Shown here: one piece after another, positions 52,421 through 60,979 of the stretch
How the letters are laid out: every line of letters starts with the position of its first letter
Numbering within the stretch: the stretch's first letter is position 1
Assembly: GCF_900215575.1 (NCBI RefSeq)
Contig: NZ_OBEJ01000004.1
Coordinates: 1-64,000 of the forward strand
Length of the DNA stretch: 64,000 nt
Direction of reading: 5' to 3'
From: Natronoarchaeum philippinense
GTDB taxonomy: Archaea; Halobacteriota; Halobacteria; Halobacteriales; Natronoarchaeaceae
The notes under the pieces: model-generated
The model's database searches: none
What the model was told of the DNA's origin: nothing
The model's input: only the letters and a program-made list of their open reading frames with translations
Position numbers and translations under genes: made by a program

Positions 52421-53458
52421 ATGACCCACGGCGATGTCGAGACGGGTTGGCGGGCCAGACTCCGCCGTTCCGCCCAATCGGTCGCACTGGACGGCGCGGC
52501 GATCGCAGGTTATCTGTCGATGGTGGCCGCGTGGCTGTACCTGTTCGACCCCGGCGGCGTGTTGCGGTCGTTGCTCGGAGTGCCGCTAGCGCTGTTTCTG
52601 CCGGGGTACGCCGCCGTCGCCGCGGCGTTTCCGTCGAACGGGTCACAGAACAACCGGCACGAAACAGCGACGCCGAACGGACTGGTAGCGGACGGCGTTC
52701 CGGGATGGTACGAGCGGCTGGCGCTATCGCTGGCTGTCAGTCTCGCGCTCTTGCCGTTGCTCGGACTGGTGCTTGCGAGCACGCGGTGGGGATTTAGCAC
52801 CCGAGCGGTGCTCGTTTCGCTGGGCGGGCTCACCGTGCTCGGCATGTTCGTCGCGGTGCTCAGGCGGGCGCAGCTCCCGGCGCAGGCACAGTTTCGGGTT
52901 CCGATCGACACCGCCTCGACCGACGCGTATCGCGGGCTGTTCGCGCCGGAAACCCGGTTCGATGGTGCGTTAAACGTGGTGTTGATCCTGAGTATCGTCG
53001 TGGCGACGAGCGCGGTCGGCTACGCGCTGATCGCGCCACAAAGCGGTGGAGGTGGATCGACCAATTTCCAGTTGTTGACCGAAAACGAGTCAGGCGAGCT
53101 CGTCGCGTCGGGCTATCCCGACTCGATTCCACCGGGTGGAAGCGCTGACATGGTCGTCGCGGTCACCAACAGCGGCGACGAGCAACGGGAGTACACGGTC
53201 GTCGTCGAGACCCACCGCGTCGCCGAGACGAACGGCTCGCTGGAGGTGCTCGAACGAGCCGAGCTGACGCGTTTAGAGATGACAGCCGCACCCGGATCGA
53301 CCGCGAGGACGCCGCATACGATTTCGCCGTCGCTGACGGGAGAGACGCTCCGCATCAACTACTACCTGTATCAGGGCGATGCGCCGGACGATGCCGACGC
53401 CGAGAGCGCCGATCAACATCTCTGGATCACCGTCAACGGGTCCGCGGGCGGCGCCTGA
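52421..53458 (+). CDS. DUF1616 membrane protein (second copy)
   Basis: 345 residues. Same build as the protein at 42316: VPLALFLPGYAAVAAAFP near residue 50, four to five membrane helices to about 205, then an outside domain (NFQLLTENESGELVASGYPDSIPPGGSADMVVAVTNSGDEQREYTVVVETHR) and the ending RINYYLYQGDAPDDADAESADQHLWI. It is probably a paralogue with a shared role at the cell surface. Followed by a short tandem repeat and a convergent regulator gene. Confidence 0.85.
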   Translation: MTHGDVETGWRARLRRSAQSVALDGAAIAGYLSMVAAWLYLFDPGGVLRSLLGVPLALFLPGYAAVAAAFPSNGSQNNRHETATPNGLVADGVPGWYERLALSLAVSLALLPLLGLVLASTRWGFSTRAVLVSLGGLTVLGMFVAVLRRAQLPAQAQFRVPIDTASTDAYRGLFAPETRFDGALNVVLILSIVVATSAVGYALIAPQSGGGGSTNFQLLTENESGELVASGYPDSIPPGGSADMVVAVTNSGDEQREYTVVVETHRVAETNGSLEVLERAELTRLEMTAAPGSTARTPHTISPSLTGETLRINYYLYQGDAPDDADAESADQHLWITVNGSAGGA

Positions 53459-53512
53459 TCGACGTTTTCCTTTCTACTCGGGGATGCTGCCTCACGCGCG
53501 CGAGTGACCACT

Positions 53513-53590
53513 GACGAAGCAGGACGGAGGGACACGTGACGAAACAGACCGGATGAACACGTGACGAAGCAGGACGGATCGACGAAGCAG
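53513..53590. repeat. 25-bp tandem repeat, about 2.7 copies plus a partial unit
   Basis: Units start GACGAARCAGRMCGGA at 53513, 53538 and 53563, and GACGAAGCAG recurs at 53581-53590. Two units end in ACACGT. It lies between convergent genes. Confidence 0.65.
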
Positions 53591-53681
53591 CCCGAATCGA
53601 GATCGTGCCGGCGTCCGAGCGACGGCATTGAGTTGGCGGTCGGTCGGTGGCATCGAACCACTCGACGGATCTGGTGGCCGA

Positions 53682-54236
53682 CTAGCGCTTGCGGTCGTCG
53701 ATCAGTTCCGTCGAGATCTCCGTGCCGCTTCGCTGGGTGTCGATCAAGTGAACGATAGCGGTGGCGGCAAAGGCTGCGATGATGATCAGACCGGCAGTGA
53801 ACTCGCCCAGCGCGGCGAAGGGGCCGATTCCGAGGGCCACGACGAGATAAAAGAGCGCACCTGCGACGGCCAGCCCCAGATAGTACTGCTGCCACGGGCG
53901 GCTGTCCTCTTCACGCGAAAGATACGCGCTGATGTCGTCGGCTTGGTCGGCGAGCGCCACGGTCCCGCCGTCGGAGTCGTACTCGATAATCCCGGCGTCT
54001 TCCATCTTGGGAACGTGGGTCTGATACAGGGAGACGTAGACGCGCTTGCGCTGCTGGCTCGTCAAGTCGTCGACGGCCGTCTCGTTCTCCCAAGCGGCAA
54101 CCTCGTCCGCGAGCTCGCCGATCTCTATCTCGCCGTCGACCTGGTTGAGATAGTACAGGACGAACCGTCGGCGAGGACTACTCAACAGATCAAACACTAC
54201 GTCTTGGGAAAGTGCGTCGCGGTCGGGATGGGACAT
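53682..54236 (-). CDS. HTH-membrane regulator, DUF7344 type
   Basis: 184 residues. A winged-HTH-like N-terminal domain (LSQDVVFDLLSSPRRRFVLYYL... QQRKRVYVSLYQTHVPKMEDAGIIEYDSD) is followed by two membrane helices (about 118-160). It would link DNA binding to the membrane. Such proteins are frequent beside haloarchaeal exopolysaccharide or glycosylation genes, which fits the sugar-nucleotide operon starting 440 bp away. Target unknown. Confidence 0.8.
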   Translation of the reverse strand: MSHPDRDALSQDVVFDLLSSPRRRFVLYYLNQVDGEIEIGELADEVAAWENETAVDDLTSQQRKRVYVSLYQTHVPKMEDAGIIEYDSDGGTVALADQADDISAYLSREEDSRPWQQYYLGLAVAGALFYLVVALGIGPFAALGEFTAGLIIIAAFAATAIVHLIDTQRSGTEISTELIDDRKR

Positions 54237-54544
54237 TACTTACGTGTCATGCTCGGCGCTCGCCTGGGTGCGGTTCCGAACCTCTACAGCATGCTGTCTT
54301 TCAATCGGTACTTTGTTACATAGTCACTAAAAAGGGACCGTGCCGAAACCGCCGCATTCGACCGGCGATCGACTGGGGTTCGGTCGCGGCTCACACTCGG
54401 CTAGCACGGCGAAGTAGTAAGACTATTTTCGCAGGAAGGAGCGGCGATAAGCGGCGATCTACGAGACACGCAACGAGCGCATAACAAAGGCGATACGTTG
54501 ATAAGCGGCGGGTAGTCCGAGACGCCGACCGACTCCGATATACC
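54237..54544. other. Divergent spacer, no gene
   Basis: About 300 bp containing promoters for the DUF7344-type gene and the sugar-nucleotide operon; nothing else supported. Confidence 0.45.
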
Positions 54545-54682
54545 ATGTGTTCGACACACCGATTCGACCCAGAACCACACGATCGACTCGCATCGCCGGA
54601 CGTGCCGGCGACGCCACTCTCGACTGACCGACAGCTGTCGACAGCAGCACAGACCGCCGCCGGCGAGGAGGGGATTCCGTGA
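54545..54682 (+). CDS. Possible 45-residue leader protein overlapping the aminotransferase start
   Basis: A frame beginning MCSTHRFDPEPHDRLASPDV ends exactly at the GTGA overlap with the aminotransferase start. The overlap could couple translation, and composition is acidic-Thr/Ala-rich as in haloarchaea. No family is recognised, and a GATATA element lies too close to the ATG for a clean promoter. It may be a real small gene, a leader peptide or a chance frame in the 5' leader. Confidence 0.3.
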   Translation: MCSTHRFDPEPHDRLASPDVPATPLSTDRQLSTAAQTAAGEEGIP

Positions 54683-55767
54683 CGACAATTCCGATCGCGG
54701 ATCCGGACCTCGGTGAGGAGGAGCGACGGCGCGTCGGCGACGTGATCGACAGCGGCGTCGTCGCCGACGGGCCCACCGTGCGGCGGTTCGAAGAAGAGTT
54801 CGCAAGCTACTGCGAGGCAGACCACGCCGTCGCCACCTCGAACGGGACGACGGCGCTCCACGCCGCGTTACACGCGCTCGGCATCGGCGAGGGCGACCGA
54901 GTCGTGACCTCGCCCTTTTCGTTTGTCGCAAGCGCGAACTCGATCCGGGTGAACGGCGCGACGCCGGTCTTCGCCGACATCGACCCCGAGACGTACAACC
55001 TCGATCCCAGCGCCGTGGCCGATCGCTTCGAGGAACATGACGGCGATATCGACGCGATCCTCGCAGTGCATCTGTACGGCCTGCCGGCCGACATCGAGAC
55101 GCTGTCGGCCATCGCAGACGAGCACGACGCCGCGCTGGTCGAGGATGCCGCGCAGGCTCACGGCGCGACCTATCAGGGGCAGCCGGTCGGGTCGCTGGGC
55201 GACGCGGCCTGCTTCTCGTTTTACCCGACGAAGAACATGACGACCGGCGAAGGCGGGATGATCACGACCGACCGCGCCGACGTTGCCGAACGGGCCGCTC
55301 GCTTCGTCAATCATGGCCGGAACGATACGTACGAACACGTCGAGGTCGGCCACAACTTCAGGATGACGAGCATCGCCGCCGCGATCGGGCGCGCGCAACT
55401 GGAGAAACTTCCCGAGTACGTCGACGCTCGCCGGCAAAACGCCCGCCAACTCACCGACCGGCTCGGCGGGATGTCGGCGGTCGCACCGCCGTTCGATCCG
55501 CCCCAGTCCCGCCACGCGTACCACCAGTACACGATCCGGTCGGCCGACCGCGACGGACTCAAAGCGTATCTGGAGGATTCGGGCATCGACACCGGCGTGT
55601 ACTACCCGACGCCGATCCACGAACAGCCAGCCTACGAGCACGTCGACGCCGACGCGCCGGTCGCCGAACAGACCGCCGGCGAGGTGCTGTCGCTGCCGGT
55701 GCATCCGAAGCTATCCGACGACGACGTGCGGACGATCGCAACAATCGTGCAGTCGTACTACGAGTGA
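54679..55767 (+). CDS. DegT/DnrJ/EryC1/StrS-type PLP aminotransferase
   Basis: 362 residues. It transfers an amino group to a keto-sugar nucleotide. Motifs are SNGTTALHAALHALGIGEGDRVVTSPFSFVASAN, LVEDAAQAHGA (Asp contacting PLP) and FSFYPTKNMTTGEGG with the Schiff-base Lys. The GTG start at 54679 is fixed by GGAGG at 54667-54671. It is followed after 4 bp by a Gfo/Idh/MocA oxidoreductase, the classic pair that oxidises C3 of a UDP-sugar and then aminates it, giving amino sugars for surface glycans. Confidence 0.92.
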   Translation: MTTIPIADPDLGEEERRRVGDVIDSGVVADGPTVRRFEEEFASYCEADHAVATSNGTTALHAALHALGIGEGDRVVTSPFSFVASANSIRVNGATPVFADIDPETYNLDPSAVADRFEEHDGDIDAILAVHLYGLPADIETLSAIADEHDAALVEDAAQAHGATYQGQPVGSLGDAACFSFYPTKNMTTGEGGMITTDRADVAERAARFVNHGRNDTYEHVEVGHNFRMTSIAAAIGRAQLEKLPEYVDARRQNARQLTDRLGGMSAVAPPFDPPQSRHAYHQYTIRSADRDGLKAYLEDSGIDTGVYYPTPIHEQPAYEHVDADAPVAEQTAGEVLSLPVHPKLSDDDVRTIATIVQSYYE

Positions 55768-55771
55768 TTAC

Positions 55772-56746
55772 ATGACTCAGAGCCAACTCAGAACTGGCGT
55801 CATCGGCGTGGGAAGCATGGGCCAGCACCACGCCAGAGTGTACCGCGAGCTACCCGAAACCCGACTCGTCGGCGTTGCCGACGCCGATGCCGACGCCGCC
55901 CGAGCGGCGGCCGACACGTACGAGACGGCGGCCATGGAGATCGAGGAACTGCTGGACGCCGTCGACGCGGTTTCGATCGCCGTCCCGACGCCGTACCACT
56001 ACGAAACCGCGAGTGCAGCTCTCGACAGTGGCGTCGACGTGCTGGTCGAGAAGCCGTTCGTCGACTCGCTGGACGCCGGTCGCCGGTTGATCGACCGCGC
56101 CCGCGAGCGCGGTCGCACGCTACAGGTCGGACACATCGAACGGTTCAACCCCGCAGTCAGGGCGCTGACCGATATTGTTCCCGATCTGAACGTGATCGCT
56201 GTCGACGCACGGCGGCTCGGGCCGCCACTGGACCGGGATCTCGAAACCAGCGCGGTGCTCGATCTGATGATCCACGATATCGACGTGTTGCTGGCACTGA
56301 TCGGCGACGACGTGACCGTCGCCGAGGCCGCGGGCACAGCTGACGGCCAGTACGTCACCGCGACGGTCGAACTCGGGGACGGCGTCATCGGGTCGCTGAC
56401 GGCCAGCCGCGTCACCCAGCAGAAGGTCCGCGAGCTGTCGATCACCGCCGAGGAGTGTCAGGTCCACGTCGACTACATCTCGCGATCGGTACAGATCCAC
56501 CGTCACTCGATCCCGGAGTACATCGAGCGCAACGGCGACATTCGCTATCGCCACGAGAATATCGTCGAGCACCCCACCGTCGACAACGGCGAGCCGCTCA
56601 AAAAGGAGCTGTCGGCGTTCGCAAGCGCCGTCGAAGACGGGACCGAACCGGTCGTCACGGCCGAAGACGGGCTCAAAGCGCTCGAACTGGCCCGCGAGAT
56701 CGAAGACGAGGCGACGGCGAGCGCACAGCTCACCGCGAAACAATGA
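55772..56746 (+). CDS. Gfo/Idh/MocA-family oxidoreductase, probable UDP-sugar 3-dehydrogenase
   Basis: 324 residues. The Rossmann motif is GVIGVGSMGQHHARVY, and VLVEKPFVDSLDAG contains the EKP signature with the catalytic Lys; MIHDIDVLLALIG supplies the conserved His-Asp. Together with the upstream aminotransferase it resembles the two-step UDP-GlcNAc to 3-amino sugar route known from archaea and bacteria, which is inference. The stop overlaps the next ATG (ATGA). Confidence 0.9.
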   Translation: MTQSQLRTGVIGVGSMGQHHARVYRELPETRLVGVADADADAARAAADTYETAAMEIEELLDAVDAVSIAVPTPYHYETASAALDSGVDVLVEKPFVDSLDAGRRLIDRARERGRTLQVGHIERFNPAVRALTDIVPDLNVIAVDARRLGPPLDRDLETSAVLDLMIHDIDVLLALIGDDVTVAEAAGTADGQYVTATVELGDGVIGSLTASRVTQQKVRELSITAEECQVHVDYISRSVQIHRHSIPEYIERNGDIRYRHENIVEHPTVDNGEPLKKELSAFASAVEDGTEPVVTAEDGLKALELAREIEDEATASAQLTAKQ

Positions 56747-58128
56747 GCGAGGCGGTCGCTCGGCCGGACGTGACGAGTCTCTATCGGAGCGACGCCGACG
56801 CCGCGGCGCAGCGGGAGGCGTTCCGGGCTGGCGACGTGCCGACCGCGGTGTACGGACTCGGACGCATCGGACTGCCGCTATCGCTGGTTTACGCCAGCAC
56901 GACCGGCGAGGTGGCCGGCGTGGCGTCCGACCGCGAGACCGCCCGCCAGATCAACGACGGCGAGTGCCCGATCGCTCACGAGCCCCGCCTGAAATCGCTG
57001 TTGCGAACCGCCGTCGGCGCCGAGGCGCTCACCGCCACTGCCGACGTGTCGACGGTCGCAGCGGCTGCGAGCGTCCACGTCGTCGTCTCCGAAACGGGCG
57101 TGCGAGCGGACGACGTACCGGACCTCTCGACGCTCCGTACGACGCTCCGAGACATCGCGCGGGAGCTCGATCCGGGCGATCTGGTGCTCGTCGAGTCGGC
57201 AGTGCCGCCGGGAACCTGTCAGGATATCGTCGCGCCGATTCTCGAAGCCGGAAGCGGGCTCGACAAGGGCGAGTTCGGCGTCGCCGCCTGCCCCTCGCGG
57301 GCGGCACCCGGTCGGGCGCTGACTGACCTCCGCGGGAGCCACCCCAAGCTCGTCGGCGGCGTCGACGCCGAGAGCACGCGGGCTGCGGAGCTGGTTTACG
57401 ACGAGTTGCGCGTCGGGGAGGTCGAGACGGTGCCCGACAGCACCGTCGCGGAGTGCGCGAAGGTGATCGAAAGCGCCTACCGTGACGTCAACGTCGCGCT
57501 GGCCAACGAACTCGCGCGTTTGGCCGGCGAACTCGGCACCGACGTGCGCCGCGCCATCGAGGCCGCGAACACCCAGCCGCACTGTCAGGTTCACAACCCC
57601 GGCCCCGGCGTCGGCGGCCACGCGCTGCCGGACCATCCCCACTACCTCGCCGGCGAGTGTGCCACCGAGACGCCGCTGTTGTCGGCCGCCCGTGAAGTCA
57701 ACGAGGAGATGCCGGCGTTCACCGCCCGGACGCTCGTCCGCGAACTGGCCGCCGTCGACACGCACGTCGAAGACGCCGTCGTCGTGCTGTTCGGCCTCTC
57801 CTATCGACGGGCCGTCGCCGACGCCAGAAAGTCACCGGCCTTGGGGCTCGGCGAGACGCTGAGCCGGTTCGGCGCGACCGTCGTCGGCGTCGACCCGCTG
57901 CTGGAGGACTTCTCGGCGTTCGACGACATCTACCTCGCCGATCTCGAACATGTCGGTGAGATGGATGTCGACGCCGCGGTGCTGGTCACCGACCACGACG
58001 AGTTCTCGTCGTTCGACTGGGGGACGTTCGACGATCCGATCGTCCTCCTCGACGGGCGGGACGCGCTCGGCGATGCGGGCGTCCCCGACTCGCACCGCGT
58101 CTACACGATCGGGCGCGGCGGCGACTGA
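56743..58128 (+). CDS. Nucleotide-sugar dehydrogenase homologue lacking catalytic Cys and Glu
   Basis: 461 residues. The fold is that of UDP-GlcNAc/ManNAc or UDP-Glc dehydrogenases: Rossmann VYGLGRIGLPLSLVYA, ESAVPPGTCQDIV, the conserved Lys in AECAKVIESAYRDVNVALANELA (Lys240), and the C-terminal LFGLSYRRAVADARKSPALGLGE. Two key residues differ: the oxidation Cys in GGHC is Ala294 (GGHALPDHP), and the Glu of CPER is Ser185 (CPSRAAPG). A normal two-step oxidation to the uronate is therefore unlikely. A non-oxidative, aldehyde-forming or regulatory role is possible. Start fixed by the ATGA overlap. Confidence 0.85.
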   Translation: MSEAVARPDVTSLYRSDADAAAQREAFRAGDVPTAVYGLGRIGLPLSLVYASTTGEVAGVASDRETARQINDGECPIAHEPRLKSLLRTAVGAEALTATADVSTVAAAASVHVVVSETGVRADDVPDLSTLRTTLRDIARELDPGDLVLVESAVPPGTCQDIVAPILEAGSGLDKGEFGVAACPSRAAPGRALTDLRGSHPKLVGGVDAESTRAAELVYDELRVGEVETVPDSTVAECAKVIESAYRDVNVALANELARLAGELGTDVRRAIEAANTQPHCQVHNPGPGVGGHALPDHPHYLAGECATETPLLSAAREVNEEMPAFTARTLVRELAAVDTHVEDAVVVLFGLSYRRAVADARKSPALGLGETLSRFGATVVGVDPLLEDFSAFDDIYLADLEHVGEMDVDAAVLVTDHDEFSSFDWGTFDDPIVLLDGRDALGDAGVPDSHRVYTIGRGGD

Positions 58129-58134
58129 TCGGGA

Positions 58135-58145
58135 TTTCTGTTTTT
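58135..58145 (+). terminator. T-rich terminator after the sugar-nucleotide operon
   Basis: TTTCTGTTTTT begins 7 bp after the stop at 58128; a U-rich stop signal suits archaeal transcription. Confidence 0.5.
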
Positions 58146-58211
58146 AAAGATTGTCAGAAGAGCTGCCAGCGTAGCCTTCAGCGCGCGCAGGGGTCGTCGA
58201 CTCCTGATGGC

Positions 58212-58262
58212 GGTCAGCTACTGATAGCGTCGCGCCCCGGTCAGCTACTGATAGCGTCGCGC
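58212..58262. repeat. 24-bp direct duplication, period 27, at the end of the PGF-CTERM gene
   Basis: Identical 24-bp copies at 58212-58235 and 58239-58262. The second contains the last codons and stop of the PGF-CTERM protein gene; the first repeats them in the same frame just past the stop, so readthrough would give another ARRYQ ending. Confidence 0.7.
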
Positions 58263-59354
58263 TCCGACCGCGACGGCCGCGAGCGCAACGAGAGCGGCCG
58301 CGACGCCGAAGCCGGGTAGCACGTCTGCGGGCCCCGATCCGCCGGCACCACCGACCTGAACGCTCGTCGTGGTATCAGCGACCGCGATCTCGTAGGTGCC
58401 GGCGTCCTCGAACGTCGTCGACACCGAGAGTTCCCGGCTCTCGCCGCTTTCGAGTTCGATCTCGCGGGTGTCGATCACCTCGCCGCCGACGGCGATCTCG
58501 ACCGAGAACGACCCCGCTCGGCTACCGTCGTTCTGGACCGTAGCCTGAATGTCGACCGTCTCGCCGGGGTCGGGACTCGACGGCGAGGTCGTCACCGACG
58601 AGGCGGTGAGTTCGGCACAGCGACCCGCCGACACCGTCACCTCCTCGGTGAGGCTATCGAGCGCCGTGCGGTTGTACTCGCCGCCGGACGCCGAGACGAC
58701 ATCCCACTGGGTGATGTCGCCGTCGTACTCCCGGAAGTCGGCGCTGTCGTTGAAGTACGGCGTGATCGTCACGTCCTCGCCGAAGCCGCGGAGGGCGCCG
58801 CCGTCGTTGCGTCCGCCGGTGTAGGCCCACGTCGCCCGGGCCGAGGTCCCGGAGTGGCTCCACTCGTCGAGGTTGCCGCCGGGACGAGTGCCATTATAAA
58901 CGTCGTCCTGGACGGCCCACTCGCTGTTCTCGGCGAGCCCGTCGAACTGCATCGTCACGGCGCCGCCGTCGGAGTCGTCGCCGATGCGCTCGTGGATGAC
59001 GACGAGGCTCGTGCCTTGGCTCCCCTCGTAGACGAACATCGTCGTCGTGTCGCCGCGCTGGAGTTCCTGCGTACCGTAGGAGCTGTAGACGTTGTTCGGT
59101 CCGTCGTGGGTCTCGGGGTTCCGGTAGTCGTAGAACTCCTCGACGGTCTGAGAGCCGTTGCCGAGTGCCTGAATCTCGATACACTGGTCGCCTTGGGTTA
59201 CGGCGTACGTCTGGGAGTCGCCCTGCTGCAACTGGGCAGCGCCCTGCTGGGTAGCGGGAGAGTGCCCGCCAGCCAACGGCTGGGCGACCGCCCCGGTCGC
59301 CAAAGCGGCGACGCAGACGAAACACAGTACTGCGGCGGTGATGCTGTCGCGCAT
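58245..59354 (-). CDS. Secreted surface protein with CARDB-like domain and PGF-CTERM anchor
   Basis: 369 residues. A Sec signal peptide (TAAVLCFVCVAALATGAVAQ) is followed by a Gln/Thr-rich outside region. An adhesion-like CARDB domain (ASSVTTSPSSPDPGETVDIQATVQNDG...) covers about 255-335, and the C-terminus LPGFGVAAALVALAAVAVGARRYQ has the PGF motif, a hydrophobic helix and a basic tail. This is the archaeosortase A sorting signal: the helix is removed and a lipid attached, fixing the protein to the cell surface. Ligand unknown. Its 3' end carries a small tandem duplication. Confidence 0.85.
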   Translation of the reverse strand: MRDSITAAVLCFVCVAALATGAVAQPLAGGHSPATQQGAAQLQQGDSQTYAVTQGDQCIEIQALGNGSQTVEEFYDYRNPETHDGPNNVYSSYGTQELQRGDTTTMFVYEGSQGTSLVVIHERIGDDSDGGAVTMQFDGLAENSEWAVQDDVYNGTRPGGNLDEWSHSGTSARATWAYTGGRNDGGALRGFGEDVTITPYFNDSADFREYDGDITQWDVVSASGGEYNRTALDSLTEEVTVSAGRCAELTASSVTTSPSSPDPGETVDIQATVQNDGSRAGSFSVEIAVGGEVIDTREIELESGESRELSVSTTFEDAGTYEIAVADTTTSVQVGGAGGSGPADVLPGFGVAAALVALAAVAVGARRYQ

Positions 59355-59685
59355 AGTCGTGTCGTGGCCGCCCCTACCGACCTCGCCGGCTTAGTAATGG
59401 TGCGTCCAAGCGCGTACAGCGGTGGCTAGGCAGTCGCTGAATCGGCTGGGTGTCCTACTGCGGGCAGGTCGTGAACTAGTACGCAGGGATCAGACGCAAG
59501 CAGTCGTTGTCCGAGCAGACGCGAGGCGGCGCCGGGACGAAACCAAGCGACGGTAGCAGCCGGACGAGCGCGGACGGGCAAGCCGCGTATAACAATGAGG
59601 CGCTCTATCTTCTGGAACGACGAGCCAATGGAGCACTCAGTAGCGGCCGGGGAACGAACCACAAACGCGGCGCCGAGGGGAGGCA
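59355..59685. other. Divergent promoter region
   Basis: About 330 bp with no gene. CGTATAACAATG at 59585-59596 is a TATA-like element 90 to 100 bp before the GT2 gene; the same 12-mer recurs at 60818-60829 before the tRNA-like sequence. Confidence 0.45.
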
Positions 59686-60735
59686 ATGTATCGCGGGCGT
59701 AGCGTCGGCATCGTCATCCCGGCGTACAACGAATCGGGATTCGTCGGGGACGTGATCGAGTCAGTACCCGAGTACGCCGACCGCGTCTACGTCGTCGACG
59801 ACTGCTCGACCGACGACACTTGGGACGAGATCCAGCGTCACGCACGGGCGGTCAACGAGGCGTCAGAAATCGCCGTGATGGACGGCGGAGCAGCGAGCGA
59901 GACCGGACAGACTGTCGCCGGGGGAGGCGATCCGGGGGGAAGCGGGCAGTTCGAGCGGCGCGTCGTCCCGATCCAGCACGAGCAGAACCGCGGCGTCGGC
60001 GGCGCCATCAAGACGGGCTACGAACACGCCCGAGAGGACGGGATCGAGATCACGTCGGTGATGGGCGGCGACGGCCAAATGGATCCCGAGATACTGGATC
60101 GGCTGCTCGATCCGATCGTCGAGGATCGGGCGGACTACGTCAAGGGAAATCGGTTAGTCGATCCGGCCGACCGCGAGGAGATGCCGACGTTCCGGCTGAT
60201 CGGCAACGGCATCCTCTCGGTGCTGACGAAGATCGCAAGCGGCTACTGGAAGATCGGCGACCCGCAGAACGGGTACACAGCGATCTCGCTCGACGCCTTA
60301 GAGTCGGCGCCGGTCGAGGACATGTACGAGTACTACGGCTACTGCAACGACCTGCTGGTCAAGCTCAACGCCTGCGAGCTGCGCGTCGCCGACGTGCCCG
60401 TGCCGAGCCGGTACGACGACGAAGAGAGCCACATCAGCTACGGCGAGTACATACCGAAAGTGTCGCTGATGTTGCTCTCGAACTTCGTGTGGCGCCTCCG
60501 CGTGAAGTACCTCGCGCGGGACTTCCACCCGCTCGTGTTCCTCTACGCGCTGGGCGCTGCGGGCAGTCTCGCCGGACTCGGCCGGGCGCTGCGAAACGTC
60601 ACGCCGACCGACGACGCCGAGGATTCGCGGGCGAGTAGCCTACCGATTGCGCTGCTCGGCGCCCTCTCGCTCGTGCTGGCGATGATCTTCGACATGCGTG
60701 CCAACGAGGATCTCGAAGAACGGGACTTCGAGTAA
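59686..60735 (+). CDS. Family 2 glycosyltransferase, dolichol-phosphate-sugar synthase-like
   Basis: 349 residues. The GT-A domain has IVIPAYNESGFVGDVI, VVDDCSTDDTWDEI and the metal/nucleotide motif GGDGQMDPEIL; the acceptor region reads GNRLVDPADREEMPTFRLIGNGILSVLTK. Two hydrophobic segments near the C-terminus (about 282-300 and 315-335) anchor it. The family loads sugars onto polyprenyl phosphate for glycan assembly. A low-complexity Gly-rich insert (about 65-90) is unusual. The start at 59686 follows GAGGGGAGG directly upstream. Confidence 0.9.
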   Translation: MYRGRSVGIVIPAYNESGFVGDVIESVPEYADRVYVVDDCSTDDTWDEIQRHARAVNEASEIAVMDGGAASETGQTVAGGGDPGGSGQFERRVVPIQHEQNRGVGGAIKTGYEHAREDGIEITSVMGGDGQMDPEILDRLLDPIVEDRADYVKGNRLVDPADREEMPTFRLIGNGILSVLTKIASGYWKIGDPQNGYTAISLDALESAPVEDMYEYYGYCNDLLVKLNACELRVADVPVPSRYDDEESHISYGEYIPKVSLMLLSNFVWRLRVKYLARDFHPLVFLYALGAAGSLAGLGRALRNVTPTDDAEDSRASSLPIALLGALSLVLAMIFDMRANEDLEERDFE

Positions 60736-60899
60736 CGAGCGACCGTCAGGTTGGCTGTGGCTCCGATCGGTGGCCCAGCAAAACACCAGTAAAGAGGATC
60801 TACTGGCGGGGTATACGCCGTATAACAATGGTGGCCCTGCGCTTACGGTGTGATGGCGTCAGTGCCCCTGGCCCACTGCACCGCTGACCCACACTCTTT

Positions 60900-60979
60900 G
60901 GAAGGGTAGCTCAGTGGCAGAGCACCACCTTCGGGTGGAAGCCTCACGGCTTCGCGTGGTTCAAATCCCGCCCCTTCCG
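60900..60979 (+). tRNA. tRNA-like sequence without a normal anticodon loop (probable pseudo-tRNA)
   Basis: Acceptor arms GGAAGGG (60900-60906) and CCCTTCC (60972-60978) pair perfectly. The D arm GCTC-AGTGGCA-GAGC is normal, and the T loop TTCAAAT lies over a GCG(T)GG/CCCGC stem with one bulged T. Between them are two hairpins: CCACC-TTCG-GGTGG where the anticodon arm should be (4-nt loop) and GAAGCC-TCAC-GGCTTC like a class II (Ser/Leu) variable arm. With no 7-nt anticodon loop, no amino acid can be assigned. It could be a decayed class II tRNA or a tRNA-like RNA. CCA is not encoded. Confidence 0.5.

Noticed and set aside
60900-60979. Ordinary functional tRNA (for example Pro or Gly)
   Set aside because: No 7-nt anticodon loop can be drawn with a paired stem; the best anticodon-like reading leaves two mismatches in the stem.
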